A stretch of DNA of 64,000 nt from Candidatus Planktophila lacus (GTDB lineage Bacteria; Actinomycetota; Actinomycetes; Nanopelagicales; Nanopelagicaceae): the NCBI RefSeq assembly GCF_002287925.1, contig NZ_CP016769.1, forward strand, positions 1,116,001 through 1,180,000, in the 5' to 3' direction. Position numbers and translations under genes: made by a program. This document shows positions 9,378 through 19,039 of this stretch, piece by piece (the first letter of the stretch is position 1; every line of letters begins with the position of its first letter). Below the pieces are notes generated by a model, which saw only the letters and a list, made by a program, of their open reading frames with translations, was not told the DNA's origin and made no database searches.

Positions 9378-10472
9378 TTATTCAGCAGAAATCTTTGCAA
9401 AACCTGGCTTTACGATCTCATCGATAATCGCCAGACGCTCTTCAAATGGAATAAATGCGCTCTTTAGCGCATTGATAGTCACGCGCTGCAGATCTAAGAA
9501 ACTCCAGTTAAAGGCTTTAACCAACTCGTTCATTTCGCGGGTCATCGAAGTTGCTGACATTAAACGGTTGTCGGTATTAACTGTTACACGGAAGCGAAGT
9601 TTGGCGAGATCTCCGATTGGGTGATCTGCAAAGTTTGCAGCAGCACCTGTTTGAATATTTGAAGAAGGACACATTTCCAAAGGAATGCGACGATCACGAA
9701 CATAGGCGGCCAGTTTTCCAAGGCGAGCCGGTGTGTGATTCAAGTCAATATCGTCGATGATTCGTACGCCGTGACCCAAACGTTCTGCACCGCAGAGTTG
9801 AATCGCTTCCCAGATTGAAGGAAGTCCGTAAGCCTCGCCCGCATGAATTGTGAAGTGAGCATTTTCGCGGCGTAAGAATTCAAAGGTATCTAACTGATCA
9901 CTTGGTGGAAAGCCATCTTCGGGGCCGGCGATATCGAAGCCAACGACGCCACGATCGCGGTATTTAACTGCTAATTCAGCTACTTCTTGCGAAAGTTTAT
10001 TCTGGCGCATTCCGCACAGGAGCAGAACTGCGCGAACCTTGCCTCCAGTTTTAGCAACTTCTTTCTCGCCTTCTTGGAAACCTTGCAAGATCGCTTCAAT
10101 CGCTTGGGAAAGAGTAAGACCTTTTTCAGTTAACAACTCGGGAGCCATGCGAATTTCGGCATAGACAACGCCATCTTCGGCTAAGTCGATCACGCATTCA
10201 CGTGCAACTCGCACAATATCTGCAGGGCGCTGCATAACTGCAACAGTGTGCGCGAAGGTTTCAAGATAGCGGACTAGCGAACCTGAATCACATGATGCGC
10301 GGAACCACTCGGCCAACTCTGTTGCATCATAGGTTGGGAGTTCGTGGCCAATCTCTTTGGCAATATCAATAATTGTTTGCGGGCGAAGGCCCCCATCCAA
10401 GTGATCGTGCAGCAAAGCCTTAGGTAAGCGCTTGACTTGTTCTGGGGTTGGAATCAAATTTAAAGTGCTCAT
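9378..10472 (-). CDS. add: Adenosine deaminase
   Basis: Converts adenosine and deoxyadenosine to inosine and deoxyinosine plus ammonia. The 364 residues include [10 protein letters not shown] (the HxH zinc pair near residue 23), FTIHAGEA (third zinc histidine and nearby glutamate), RLGHGVRI, and VTVNTDN, where the zinc-bound aspartate is expected. The gene lies tail to tail with the aldehyde dehydrogenase-family gene, with three bases between stops and no obvious terminator. It shares one base with the upstream thymidine phosphorylase stop-start junction, so add, deoA, cdd and the BMP protein form one minus-strand operon for nucleoside use. Confidence 0.94.
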   Translation of the reverse strand: MSTLNLIPTPEQVKRLPKALLHDHLDGGLRPQTIIDIAKEIGHELPTYDATELAEWFRASCDSGSLVRYLETFAHTVAVMQRPADIVRVARECVIDLAEDGVVYAEIRMAPELLTEKGLTLSQAIEAILQGFQEGEKEVAKTGGKVRAVLLLCGMRQNKLSQEVAELAVKYRDRGVVGFDIAGPEDGFPPSDQLDTFEFLRRENAHFTIHAGEAYGLPSIWEAIQLCGAERLGHGVRIIDDIDLNHTPARLGKLAAYVRDRRIPLEMCPSSNIQTGAAANFADHPIGDLAKLRFRVTVNTDNRLMSATSMTREMNELVKAFNWSFLDLQRVTINALKSAFIPFEERLAIIDEIVKPGFAKISAE

Positions 10473-11770
10473 TAACCTATCCGCTCGATTACTAGAGGCA
10501 GACGATTTACTGTTCCACCTTCCTTGATGGAAATTGCACCTTCTAGAATTTCTAAGGCGCGTTCAAATCTAGCTGGTTCATCGGTATGCAAAGTAAGTAG
10601 CGGTGCACCTGCCTGAACATAATCTCCAGGTTTGGCATGCATCTCGATACCTGCACCTGCTTGCACCTTCTCGCCTTGCTTAGAACGGCCTGCGCCTAAG
10701 CGCCATGCACTTACGCCGACTTTCATCGCATCCATCGTGGTCATCGTTCCAGAATTTTGAGCGGTGATTACATGTTGTTCGCGTGCAACTGGCAGTTTGG
10801 CATCTGGATCTCCGCCTTGTGCGGCAATCATGCGGCGCCAATGATCCATCGCAGAACCATCTTGCAGGGCAACTGCAGGATCTTTTCCAACAATTCCGGC
10901 GGCATCGATCATCTCGCGCGCCAAAAGAATGGTTAACTCAACAACATCTGCAGGTCCCCCACCAGCTAAAACCTCAATAGATTCACGTACTTCAAGGGCA
11001 TTTCCGGCCGTTAGCCCAAGTGGAACATCCATCGCCGTAACGAGAGCACGTGTCTTCACACCAGCATCGATGCCAAGTTGAACCATGGTGCGTGCAAGTT
11101 CGGCGGCTTGCTTCGGATCGCTCATAAATGCGCCGCTACCGGTCTTAACATCTAAAACAAGGGCTGAAGTACCTTCGGCAATCTTCTTAGACATAATTGA
11201 TGAAGCAATAAGTGGGATCGCTTCAACTGTCGCTGTTACATCACGCAGTGCATAAAGTTTCTTATCGGCCGGAGCAAGGCCAGCACCTGCTGCGCAAATA
11301 ACTGCTCCAGTGTCTTGCAATACTTTTAACATCTCTTCATTGGAGAGTGAGGCGCGCCAGCCGGGAATTGATTCGAGCTTATCGAGCGTTCCGCCGGTGT
11401 GGCCAAGGCCGCGTCCTGAAAGTTGCGGAACCGCACCACCACAGGCAGCAACTAGCGGTGCCAAAGGAAGAGTTATCTTGTCGCCAACGCCACCAGTTGA
11501 ATGTTTATCTGCAGTTGGGCGATCAAGCATCGACCAGTTCATACGTTCGCCAGAGTTAATCATCGCAGTCGTCCAGCGTGAAATTTCGCGGGAGTTCATG
11601 CCATTTAGCAAGATCGCCATCAGGAGAGCTGACATTTGCTCGTCAGCAATTACTCCGCGGGTATAGGCATCAACTGTCCAGTCAATCTGTTTATCGGTAA
11701 GTTCGTTGCGATCGCGTTTGGCAGCGATAATTTCTACAGCGGCAAACGGTTCAACAGAGTTGCTAGTCAA
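10472..11770 (-). CDS. deoA: Thymidine phosphorylase
   Basis: Phosphorolysis of thymidine and deoxyuridine to base and deoxyribose 1-phosphate. The sequence has [11 protein letters not shown] (phosphate-binding glycine-rich signature), [17 protein letters not shown], and KTGSGAFM. The open frame runs upstream to 11899, but that part is the cdd gene in another frame and gives an unrelated leader. I take TTG at 11770, which yields [15 protein letters not shown], 432 residues, the usual family size. That start overlaps the cdd stop by eight bases, like other couplings in this window. Deoxyribose 1-phosphate would go through the mutase to DeoC, encoded nearby. Confidence 0.9.
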   Translation of the reverse strand: MTSNSVEPFAAVEIIAAKRDRNELTDKQIDWTVDAYTRGVIADEQMSALLMAILLNGMNSREISRWTTAMINSGERMNWSMLDRPTADKHSTGGVGDKITLPLAPLVAACGGAVPQLSGRGLGHTGGTLDKLESIPGWRASLSNEEMLKVLQDTGAVICAAGAGLAPADKKLYALRDVTATVEAIPLIASSIMSKKIAEGTSALVLDVKTGSGAFMSDPKQAAELARTMVQLGIDAGVKTRALVTAMDVPLGLTAGNALEVRESIEVLAGGGPADVVELTILLAREMIDAAGIVGKDPAVALQDGSAMDHWRRMIAAQGGDPDAKLPVAREQHVITAQNSGTMTTMDAMKVGVSAWRLGAGRSKQGEKVQAGAGIEMHAKPGDYVQAGAPLLTLHTDEPARFERALEILEGAISIKEGGTVNRLPLVIERIG

Positions 11771-12161
11771 GACGCTTTTCCATCTCTTCTGGGCCAAATG
11801 CCCAAGGCAATAGTTCAGCGAGAGTTTTGATGCCATCATCTGTTGCCAATTGCAGTTTTGAGCCGCCGTGTTCTTGAAGAAGTTGGCGACAGCGACCACA
11901 CGGCATTAACAAGTTCCCTGAGATATCAACGCAGGTAAATGCAATTAAGCGTCCTCCACCAGAGTTAATAAGTGAAGAAACCAAGCCGCATTCTGCGCAT
12001 AAAGTGAGGCCATAACTGGCATTTTCCACGTTGCAACCGGTCACGATGCGACCGTCATCTACAAGTGCAGCAACACCTACTGGAAACTTTGAATACGGTG
12101 CATAGGCCTGCTTCATCGCCGCAGTTGCCTGCTCTTTAAGATGCTCCCAATTAATTTGCAT
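11763..12161 (-). CDS. cdd: Cytidine deaminase
   Basis: Deaminates cytidine and deoxycytidine to uridine and deoxyuridine. The 132-residue protein shows AYAPYSKFPVG, NVENASYGLTLCAE (zinc cysteine plus the catalytic glutamate of the CAE motif) and PCGRCRQ (the other two zinc cysteines), so it is the tetrameric three-cysteine type. An upstream in-frame ATG at 12182 would add seven residues; I prefer 12161 because MQINWEHLKEQA matches where family members begin. It overlaps the end of the BMP-protein gene upstream and the start of deoA downstream, indicating tight coupling. Confidence 0.92.
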   Translation of the reverse strand: MQINWEHLKEQATAAMKQAYAPYSKFPVGVAALVDDGRIVTGCNVENASYGLTLCAECGLVSSLINSGGGRLIAFTCVDISGNLLMPCGRCRQLLQEHGGSKLQLATDDGIKTLAELLPWAFGPEEMEKRLD

Positions 12162-13140
12162 ATGCTGCACTCGCTGCCGCATTGATCGCTGCGCTTTGGG
12201 CAGCTAACGGCTTAGATTTAATAACTATTTCAATTCCTTTATCGCTAATTCCGTAACGGTGTCCGTAGATGCCGGCTTTAGCATCAATAACATCCGAGAG
12301 TTGGCTGTTGTTAACTGCTTTGCCGATAATCGCAGATACTGCAACATCCACTCGCTTAACAACAGATGCAATAAGGTACTTCGAAGTTGCAGGAGTGACG
12401 CTTAGATAAAGATCAGGTTCGGTAATAATCAAATTAACTTCAGGGGCGTTCTTCTTGCGACTCTTTGAGGTGTTCGCCTTAACTATCGCCTCAAACAAAC
12501 CATCAGCTGATCCAGTTGTGGCATCGTAGATGACATCTATACCTAGGGTAATAAGCGCCTTTGCGGAGACCACAGATTCAGTTGCGGTGTACTTTACAAA
12601 AGACCTAACGTTCTTCTTTGCTGCTGTAACGCCAAGGAGAAATCCATTTTCATAACCATCTGCATTTGAAGGCGTAGTTACCATCGCTACCTTGCCACTT
12701 TTAGTGGCTAGCGCTGCGCTATAACCCGCTAAGAATGCCGCTTCGTTCTCAGAGAAGATAATTGATGTGACATTTAAAGAAGGAATTGAGGCATCCCCGA
12801 TAATGGCAAATTGGGTATTTGGAAATTCAATTGCGAGCGGTTCGATAATTTTTGCGTATTGACCGCCAACTGCAATTATTGTCGTGCAACTCTTGGTAGT
12901 GAGTGTGCGGATTCGCTTACTGCGATCGGCGTTGGTGCCATCAGTAACAACGCTTTCGAATGTAAATGAGTACTGACTCTGCGCCTTTTTAACGCCCGCT
13001 AGCGTTGCATCGTTATATGAGCGATCTCCTGGCCCACCAGTGTCATAAGCGATACAGATATTGCCTGCTGCACTGGCTTGTGGAGCGCTAAAAATCGAAA
13101 GCCCGATTGCAGCTATCGCTAGCGCTGCACGAAACTTCAT
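12151..13140 (-). CDS. BMP-family substrate-binding protein, probably nucleoside uptake
   Basis: A 329-residue secreted protein of the BMP/Med family, the binding component of nucleoside-type ABC transporters. Features are a signal peptide (hydrophobic stretch to about residue 24 ending ASA), then NICIAYDTGGPGDRSYND, which is the characteristic start of BMP proteins, and FLAGYSAALATKSGKVAMV in the middle. There is no lipobox: the only early cysteine follows GNI, so the protein seems to be cleaved by signal peptidase I rather than lipid-anchored. No permease or ATPase genes accompany it here. Position upstream of cdd, deoA and add suggests a nucleoside ligand, an inference from context. Confidence 0.82.
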   Translation of the reverse strand: MKFRAALAIAAIGLSIFSAPQASAAGNICIAYDTGGPGDRSYNDATLAGVKKAQSQYSFTFESVVTDGTNADRSKRIRTLTTKSCTTIIAVGGQYAKIIEPLAIEFPNTQFAIIGDASIPSLNVTSIIFSENEAAFLAGYSAALATKSGKVAMVTTPSNADGYENGFLLGVTAAKKNVRSFVKYTATESVVSAKALITLGIDVIYDATTGSADGLFEAIVKANTSKSRKKNAPEVNLIITEPDLYLSVTPATSKYLIASVVKRVDVAVSAIIGKAVNNSQLSDVIDAKAGIYGHRYGISDKGIEIVIKSKPLAAQSAAINAAASAAYAN

Positions 13141-14138
13141 TAGAGAACCAAGCCTAAATTTTTATAGGTCTGCGCCAGAGTTGCGCTGGCGACGGCGCGC
13201 GCTTTATCAGCGCCATCGTGAAGGACCTTGATTAGATGAGCCTCATCCTGCAGAAGTTCCAACGCCTGAGTGCGGATCGGACGTAGGTACTCAACAACTA
13301 CTTCGGCAACCGCGCCTTTAAAGTCTCCATAACCTTTTCCGGCAAATTCATTCTCTAATTCAGAAACGCTCTTTCCGGAAAGGGCTGAATGGATAGTTAA
13401 CAAGTTGCTGATGCCAGGTTTGCCTTTTTCGTCGAAGGTAACTTCGCGGCCAGCATCAGTGGTCGCGCTCTTAATCTTCTTGGTATTGGCCTCTGGCGTA
13501 TCCATAACTTCTAAAACACCTGCGACAGAGCCTGCTGATTTGCTCATCTTATTTGTTGGCTCTTGTAGATCGTAAATTTTAGATCCAGATTTCAAAATGT
13601 AACCCTCAGGTATTTTGAAGGTATCGCCAAACTTTGTATTAAATCGGATCGCTAAATCACGAGTTAACTCGATGTGTTGACGTTGGTCTTCTCCAACAGG
13701 CACTTGATCTGCTTGATAAAGCAGAATGTCGGCAGCTTGCAACATTGGGTAGGTAAAGAGTCCTACGCGCGCAGTATCTGCCCCACCTTTTGCTGACTTA
13801 TCTTTAAATTGGGTCATGCGGTTAGCTTCGCCAAAGCCTGCTATGCATTCCATAATCCAACCGAGTTGGTTATGTTCGGCAACATGTGATTGCACAAAGA
13901 GCGTAGATTTCTCTGGAGAAATTCCTAGGGCAATCAACTGCGCCGCAGATGAGAGAGTTCTTTTGCGAAGCAGCGCTGGATCGATATCACCGGTTAGGGC
14001 GTGCAGATCGACGATGCAGTAGAAGGCATCATTGCCGCTCTGGAGTTCGACCCATTGCTTTAGCGCACCGAGATAGTTGCCCAGGTGGAAGGAGTCACTG
14101 GTGGGCTGGATGCCCGATAGAACTCTCTTCTTTGTCAT
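13140..14138 (-). CDS. trpS: Tryptophanyl-tRNA synthetase
   Basis: Charges tRNA-Trp. The 332 residues are of standard bacterial length. The class I signatures are present: [18 protein letters not shown] (a HIGH variant, HLGN) at the N-terminus and KMSKSAGS near residue 198. [19 protein letters not shown] is the conserved adenylate and Trp-binding region. The start codon is preceded by GAGAAT seven bases upstream and no ribosome-binding site, which fits the leaderless promoter pattern seen elsewhere in the window. Its stop shares a base with the start of the BMP-protein gene, so the nucleoside operon may be read from the trpS promoter. Confidence 0.95.
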   Translation of the reverse strand: MTKKRVLSGIQPTSDSFHLGNYLGALKQWVELQSGNDAFYCIVDLHALTGDIDPALLRKRTLSSAAQLIALGISPEKSTLFVQSHVAEHNQLGWIMECIAGFGEANRMTQFKDKSAKGGADTARVGLFTYPMLQAADILLYQADQVPVGEDQRQHIELTRDLAIRFNTKFGDTFKIPEGYILKSGSKIYDLQEPTNKMSKSAGSVAGVLEVMDTPEANTKKIKSATTDAGREVTFDEKGKPGISNLLTIHSALSGKSVSELENEFAGKGYGDFKGAVAEVVVEYLRPIRTQALELLQDEAHLIKVLHDGADKARAVASATLAQTYKNLGLVL

Positions 14139-14161
14139 AGTTGTAATTCTCGCATGAATCG

Positions 14162-15454
14162 CTAGTTACGCGATATCAATAACTGCCCAGCGCGCTTGCC
14201 TTCCATAGTCAAAACAGTGATTCGAATCCCGTTAACGCCAACTACATCGTGTGCGACGGGAATTCTGCCTAAGAAATGCATCACAAAACCGCTCGCTGTT
14301 TCATATGGGCCTTCAGGGATTTCTATACCTGTCTGCTCACGTAAATCATCGATCGAAATCAGTCCATCAACCTCAAAATCACCTGTGCGCGATTCCATGG
14401 AAACATCGGCTTCATCGGTGTCGTATTCATCTTTGATATCGCCGATCAAGCATTCGACTAAATCTTCGAGGGTCACGATGCCGTCGGTGCCACCGTATTC
14501 ATCGAGCACGATAGCTAAATGTTGGCGTTGATTGCGCATCTCGGTAAGGGCAGGAAGAACTCCCTTGGTGCCAGGCAGAAACATGATGTTTCGAACAAGC
14601 TCTTGAATCTTTCCGCCGGCGCTCACCAACGTTGTATCAAGTAGATCGCGAACGTGGATAAATCCAATTACCTCATCGGTTGATCCACGAACAACTGGAT
14701 AACGTGAGTGAGCGCGATCAACGGCGAGCGCAATCGCCTTGCCTACAGTTAATGAGGCATCCATAAAATCAACTTCGGTGCGCGGAACCATAACTTCATG
14801 CACCTGGCGCTCTGAAGCGTTAAATACTTCTTCTACGATATCGCGTTCTTCTGCAGTCAAGGCAGCATGGCCAGTTACCAAATCAAGGAGTTCTTCTTCA
14901 GACATCTGGCTGCGTTGTTCTTTTGGATCAATTCCAAAGATACGTACAACAACATCAGTTGATCTAGAGAGCAGCCAAATCACAGGTCTAAAGAATTTGG
15001 CGGTTAAATCAATAGGGCCAGCGCTCCAAAGCGATATCTCTTCAGTGCGAAATAGCGCAAGACGTTTTGGAACGAGCTCACCAAAAACAAGTGAGAAGTA
15101 AGCGATTACTAAGGTGACGCCGATTAGCGAAGTTACATTTGCTGCATCATCTGACAGACCAAGATCAACCAACTGCGGAATGACATAAACGCCAAGTCTT
15201 TCTGCGCCAAGTGCGGCAGATAAGAATCCACAAACAGTTACGCCAACTTGAGCAGCGGCTAAGAAGCGATTTGGGTTAGAGGTAAGGACGGAAACCTTGG
15301 CGCCACGTTTACCTCTACTTGAGAGTTGGCGGACTTGGCTTTCACGAAGTGAGATCAAGGCGATTTCGGCTGCCACAAAGAATGAGCCGAGCAAGATCAG
15401 GCCAGCTACGGAGGCGAGATCGCCGATTAAAGAACCAATCGGGTAAGGGTCCAT
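14162..15454 (-). CDS. CorC/HlyC-type hemolysin-family membrane protein with CBS pair
   Basis: A 430-residue protein with three parts: an N-terminal DUF21/CNNM transmembrane region (about residues 1-190, several hydrophobic helices, with [10 protein letters not shown] and [13 protein letters not shown]), two CBS domains (about 205-330, starting [16 protein letters not shown] and including [21 protein letters not shown]), and a C-terminal CorC_HlyC transporter-associated domain ([15 protein letters not shown] onward). Relatives are involved in magnesium or other divalent-cation efflux; the hemolysin name is historical. A TAGAAT hexamer lies 10 bases before the ATG. It is divergent from the MsmK-type ATPase gene. 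Substrate is not evident. Confidence 0.88.
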   Translation of the reverse strand: MDPYPIGSLIGDLASVAGLILLGSFFVAAEIALISLRESQVRQLSSRGKRGAKVSVLTSNPNRFLAAAQVGVTVCGFLSAALGAERLGVYVIPQLVDLGLSDDAANVTSLIGVTLVIAYFSLVFGELVPKRLALFRTEEISLWSAGPIDLTAKFFRPVIWLLSRSTDVVVRIFGIDPKEQRSQMSEEELLDLVTGHAALTAEERDIVEEVFNASERQVHEVMVPRTEVDFMDASLTVGKAIALAVDRAHSRYPVVRGSTDEVIGFIHVRDLLDTTLVSAGGKIQELVRNIMFLPGTKGVLPALTEMRNQRQHLAIVLDEYGGTDGIVTLEDLVECLIGDIKDEYDTDEADVSMESRTGDFEVDGLISIDDLREQTGIEIPEGPYETASGFVMHFLGRIPVAHDVVGVNGIRITVLTMEGKRAGQLLISRN

Positions 15455-15482
15455 GATGGGGGTAATTCTACGGCTTAGAACT

Positions 15483-15633
15483 GAGAGATGTGAACTCGCC
15501 CAGAGGCTATCTCTCTAGCCCCTTCCCTATTTGCCCACGCTTGGCATATCCTTTGCGAGCCTAGCCAACCGGCTAGCACCTTCATCCTACGGACCGTCGG
15601 GCACGTACCTGCCCGGAGAAGGAGATACCTTAA
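15483..15633 (+). promoter_or_regulatory. Promoter and structured leader of the MsmK-type ATPase gene
   Basis: The gap between the two divergent genes holds three perfect inverted repeats: 7-base arms at 15483-15489 and 15509-15515, 6-base arms with a 4-base loop at 15561-15576 (CTAGCC...GGCTAG), and 6-base arms with a 6-base loop at 15598-15615 (CGGGCA...TGCCCG). A possible promoter is TTCCCT (15524-15529), 17 bases, TATCCT (15547-15552), which would put the last two hairpins in the 5' leader. A strong ribosome-binding site, GGAGAAGGAGAT, precedes the ATG at 15634. Function of the hairpins is unknown. Confidence 0.45.
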
Positions 15634-16716
15634 ATGGCATCTGTTGTATTCGAAAACGCAACACGTATCTACCCAGGCACAACCAAACCTGCAGTCGACA
15701 AGTTAAACCTAACCGTTAAAGACGGTGAATTCTTGGTTCTTGTTGGTCCATCAGGTTGCGGTAAGTCAACATCACTACGTATGTTGGCAGGACTCGAAGA
15801 GATCGACGAAGGTCGCATTCTTATCGGTGACCGCGATGTAACAAATGTTGCTCCAAAAGATCGCGATATCGCAATGGTTTTCCAGTCATATGCGCTTTAC
15901 CCACATATGACTGTTGCAGAGAACATGGGATTCGCACTTAAGATCGCTGGAGTTTCCAAAGAAGAACGCGAAAAGCGCGTTAATGAAGCAGCGAAGTTGC
16001 TCGACCTTGAGCCATATCTAGAGCGTAAGCCAAAGGCTCTCTCTGGTGGACAGCGTCAGCGCGTTGCTATGGGTCGTGCGATTGTTCGCGAGCCACAGGT
16101 ATTCCTTATGGATGAGCCTCTCTCAAACCTTGATGCGAAGTTGCGCGTTGCAACTCGTACCCAAATCGCTGCGCTACAGCGCCGTCTTGGAATCACAACT
16201 GTTTATGTAACACACGACCAAGTTGAAGCTATGACTATGGGCGATCGCGTAGCAGTTCTTAAGGATGGTCTATTGCAGCAAGTTGATACACCTCGCAACC
16301 TTTATGACTCACCTGCAAATGCATTCGTTGCAGGCTTCATCGGCTCACCTGCTATGAACCTTCTCTCTGCTCCAGTAAGTGGCGGAAAGGCGATGCTCGG
16401 AGATCTCGCAGTAGACGTTCCAGGATCTGCTGGTTCATCAGTAACCGTTGGAATTCGTCCAGAAGGCTTTGCTCCTGCATCATCTGGCTTCAAGGTTCTA
16501 GTTGAAGTTGTCGAAGAACTCGGCGCAGATGCATTCGTCTACGGCAAGCCTGCAGATTCATCTGTGAACTTTGCTAACTCAACTGATGAAGGCGCACAAG
16601 TAATTGTTCGCTGGGATCCAAAGCACCCACCAAAGCCAGGCGACACAATCACTGTCACCGCTGCGGCTGCATCAGTTCACCTCTTCAACTCAACAACTGG
16701 AGAGCGTCTAAAGTAA
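15634..16716 (+). CDS. msmK: Sugar ABC transporter ATP-binding protein, MsmK/UgpC/MalK type
   Basis: A 360-residue cytoplasmic ATPase that powers CUT1-type sugar importers. Seen: Walker [10 protein letters not shown] (near residue 38), the Q-loop region [12 protein letters not shown], signature [14 protein letters not shown], Walker [17 protein letters not shown], switch histidine in [12 protein letters not shown], and a C-terminal TOBE/regulatory part (IRPEGF region, about 240-360) typical of MalK relatives. No permease or binding protein is encoded with it; the binding-protein/permease operon lies beyond a bidirectional terminator on the opposite strand and lacks its own ATPase. It probably serves that system and perhaps others, as known for MsmK-type ATPases. 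Confidence 0.93.
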   Translation: MASVVFENATRIYPGTTKPAVDKLNLTVKDGEFLVLVGPSGCGKSTSLRMLAGLEEIDEGRILIGDRDVTNVAPKDRDIAMVFQSYALYPHMTVAENMGFALKIAGVSKEEREKRVNEAAKLLDLEPYLERKPKALSGGQRQRVAMGRAIVREPQVFLMDEPLSNLDAKLRVATRTQIAALQRRLGITTVYVTHDQVEAMTMGDRVAVLKDGLLQQVDTPRNLYDSPANAFVAGFIGSPAMNLLSAPVSGGKAMLGDLAVDVPGSAGSSVTVGIRPEGFAPASSGFKVLVEVVEELGADAFVYGKPADSSVNFANSTDEGAQVIVRWDPKHPPKPGDTITVTAAAASVHLFNSTTGERLK

Positions 16717-16739
16717 TAAACAAGTAATTAATAAGTAGT

Positions 16740-16776
16740 AAATAACCCCCGTCACGCAATGTGGCGGGGGTTATTT
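16740..16776. terminator. Bidirectional rho-independent terminator, msmK / enolase
   Basis: A near-perfect hairpin with arms 16740-16755 and 16761-16776 around a five-base loop: outer AAATAACCCCC pairs with GGGGGTTATTT, and inner CAC with GTG. The A-rich left flank and T-rich right flank make it work in both directions between convergent genes. Confidence 0.9.
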
Positions 16777-16786
16777 ACTTTAAGAG

Positions 16787-18055
16787 TTAAAGAGCTTTAA
16801 AGGGGCGGGCAAATTCTGTTTCTTCAGTTGCCTCTAACTCAAGTAAACGATTCCATTTCGCGGTGCGCTCTGATCCATGTGTAGAACCGACTTTAATCTG
16901 CTGCGCCCGCCAACTGGTTGCAATATCTGCCAGCCAAGAATCTTCAGTCTCACCGCTGCGGGCCGAGACAACCGTTGCAAAGTTATTTGCGTGCGCATGA
17001 TCTAGGACGCGATGAGTTGAGGTAAGCAGACCATTCTGGTTGGCCTTGATCAAAATAGCGTTAGCGCTCTTTTCTGCAATACCGCGTTCCAGGCGATGTA
17101 AATTAGTTGTAAAGAGGTCATCTCCAAGAATTTGTAGATGTGCAGGAGCGCTTGCGGCAAAGGCTGACCATGAGGCCCAATCATCTTCGGCAAAGGGATC
17201 TTCAATCGATGAAATTGGGTAGGTAGTAACTAGATCAAGGATCTCTTCTACGAATTGATCTGGCGAATAAACCTGCCCAGATGTAGTTAACGAGTATTTG
17301 TGATCGGCAAAGAACTGGGTTGATGCAATATCGAGTGCCAGTGAAACTTTTCCAGATAGCCCAAGTTCTTCGATCTGCGACAAAACAAACTCGCAGGCAT
17401 CGTCGGTTGTTGGGAATGAGAGTCCTAATCCACCTTCATCAGCAACTAAATGAGTAACGCCATGAGCCTTGCCATCACTTGCTGCTCGTTCACGAATTGC
17501 AACGATCCAGGAAAGGGCTTCGGCAAAATTACTTGCGGCATGAGGAACAACTAGAACATCTTGAATATCAAGGCTGCGATTGGCGTGGGCTCCCCCAGAT
17601 AAAATATTTACCATCGGCATCGGCAGTAAGAGCGCACCTTCTGGCTGAAAGTATCTGACCAGAGATTTACCTGATGCATGCGCTGCTGCTTTTGCAACAG
17701 CGAGTGAGGTTGCTAGCGTTGCATTGGCGCCAATTACCTGATGACCCGGAGTTGGATCAACCTCGACGAGCAACCCATCTATCGCAGCTAAATTCAGGCT
17801 GTGGCCCAATAACTTAGGTGCAATCTTGGAATTAATATTTTCAACAGCTGAGTAAACAGATTTTCCGGCGTAGAAACTCTCTGCCTTCGTTGTTCCAGCA
17901 TCTCTGAGTTCGCGTGCCTCATGTGCACCCGTTGAAGCCCCTGATGGCACTCGTGCGGTGTGAAGCGAGCCATCGCTTAAGGTAATTGTTACCGCAACAG
18001 TGGGGCGGCCTCGTGAATCGAGTACTTGATAGCCAAGTAACTTCTTAATATTCAT
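16787..18055 (-). CDS. Divergent enolase-family protein
   Basis: A 422-residue full-length member of the enolase family (2-phosphoglycerate dehydratase). Metal and catalytic residues mostly match enolase: S41 in PSGASTGAHE, H157, E207 in ADEGG, D242, E285 in SIEDPFAEDD, D312 in GDDLFTTN, K337 in IKANQNG and K388 in QIKVGS. Two conserved positions differ: the site of the usual SHRSGETED histidine is alanine (A365), and the glutamate of the DIQEF motif is aspartate (D166). Genuine glycolytic enolase in actinobacteria usually lies by septum genes; here it follows an APH-type kinase and sugar permeases with a one-base overlap. It could be a paralog acting on another phosphorylated acid sugar, or a weak or sole enolase. 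Confidence 0.8.
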   Translation of the reverse strand: MNIKKLLGYQVLDSRGRPTVAVTITLSDGSLHTARVPSGASTGAHEARELRDAGTTKAESFYAGKSVYSAVENINSKIAPKLLGHSLNLAAIDGLLVEVDPTPGHQVIGANATLATSLAVAKAAAHASGKSLVRYFQPEGALLLPMPMVNILSGGAHANRSLDIQDVLVVPHAASNFAEALSWIVAIRERAASDGKAHGVTHLVADEGGLGLSFPTTDDACEFVLSQIEELGLSGKVSLALDIASTQFFADHKYSLTTSGQVYSPDQFVEEILDLVTTYPISSIEDPFAEDDWASWSAFAASAPAHLQILGDDLFTTNLHRLERGIAEKSANAILIKANQNGLLTSTHRVLDHAHANNFATVVSARSGETEDSWLADIATSWRAQQIKVGSTHGSERTAKWNRLLELEATEETEFARPFKAL

Positions 18056-19026
18056 TACTTGGCGCCTTCAAATAGCTGCTCAAAAGTCATAGTCGAATCT
18101 AACAGTGCAGACTTGGTGGTGGCTACCAGCCTTTGCTTCGCAGGCTCATCCAAGTAATTTACTGGTGATACCCCTTCAACCCGAGCCAAGGCGATGAGAG
18201 CAACATGTAGCGGAAGACTCTTGGCGATGCTTATCCGACTAGTTTCGCGATAAGAATTTAGGAAGTTCAAGGCAGTAGTGGCTAACGCATCTTTCTCTGC
18301 TTCGCTCTGCGTTCTTATAGTTTTGCATAACAGATGTGCGCTGACAAAAGCTAAATCAAAGACAGGATTTCCAGTATGTGCGACCTCGAAATCTAAGACT
18401 ATGGGGCTGTGATCAGGCGTTGCCAGGATGTTCTTTGGCGAAAAATCTCCATGCACCAAGGCGATTTTCTCGGTCGTAATCTCTTCAATCAATGAGTTAA
18501 TAACTTGTTGGAGATTAGGGTTCTTATCTGCAACTGCGCGATAGAAAGGACTTACTCGCAACTGCTCAAAAAGTTCGCCTTCCATAAACTTCGCCTTAAT
18601 CGCTGAATCAACGGCAGTTGTGTTGTGCCACTGCGCCAATACCTTGCCGAGTTTTTCACCCATTTCCGGATGGATTCGTCCTTCCAACATATCCTGCTTC
18701 CAGTTGGTACAGGTGTTTGGAAGACGTGACATTGTTAAAGTGAAATTGGCTTCGTCGCAATCAATCAACTCTGGAACGCTATCCGGAGTAATCGATTGAT
18801 AGACGCGCATCGCCTCTGCCTCAACAATTGCGCGGCGTTGATCGGCCACCCACTTTGCTTTTGTCTTTAGCTCAGGCAGAGCCTGCTTAACAACTAACTC
18901 GCGCTCGGCACTTTTGACCGCTAAGACAACACAGGAAACGCCACCTGTGAGAACTTCCACGGTGGCGTTGCCTGAAATTAATCCGCGCTCATTAAGGTAG
19001 GAAATTACCGAACCTTCATCGAGCAC
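18055..19026 (-). CDS. APH/choline-kinase-fold phosphotransferase
   Basis: A 323-residue kinase of the aminoglycoside phosphotransferase fold. The diagnostic catalytic loop is LVHGDFSPKNILATP (Asp and Asn of the HGDxxxxN motif, near residue 205), followed by PIVLDFEVAHTGNPVFDLAFV, the DFE metal-binding acid. The N-lobe nucleotide-binding loop VLTGGVSCVV and the lysine in ERELVVKQALPE are visible. Family members phosphorylate small hydroxylated compounds (aminoglycosides, choline, methylthioribose, homoserine, sugars); a resistance role is unlikely in this setting. It lies between sugar permeases and a divergent enolase, so a sugar or sugar-acid kinase is the natural guess, but the substrate is not readable. 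Confidence 0.8.
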   Translation of the reverse strand: MLDEGSVISYLNERGLISGNATVEVLTGGVSCVVLAVKSAERELVVKQALPELKTKAKWVADQRRAIVEAEAMRVYQSITPDSVPELIDCDEANFTLTMSRLPNTCTNWKQDMLEGRIHPEMGEKLGKVLAQWHNTTAVDSAIKAKFMEGELFEQLRVSPFYRAVADKNPNLQQVINSLIEEITTEKIALVHGDFSPKNILATPDHSPIVLDFEVAHTGNPVFDLAFVSAHLLCKTIRTQSEAEKDALATTALNFLNSYRETSRISIAKSLPLHVALIALARVEGVSPVNYLDEPAKQRLVATTKSALLDSTMTFEQLFEGAK

Positions 19027-19039
19027 GAGGTTTCTTTAC

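Noticed and set aside
10472-11899. A 475-residue thymidine phosphorylase starting at ATG 11899
   Set aside because: The first 43 residues are the cdd gene read in another frame and do not resemble the family; TTG at 11770 fits length and coupling better.
18055-19026. Aminoglycoside resistance gene
   Set aside because: The fold is shared with many small-molecule kinases, and the operon is a sugar transporter; nothing indicates resistance.
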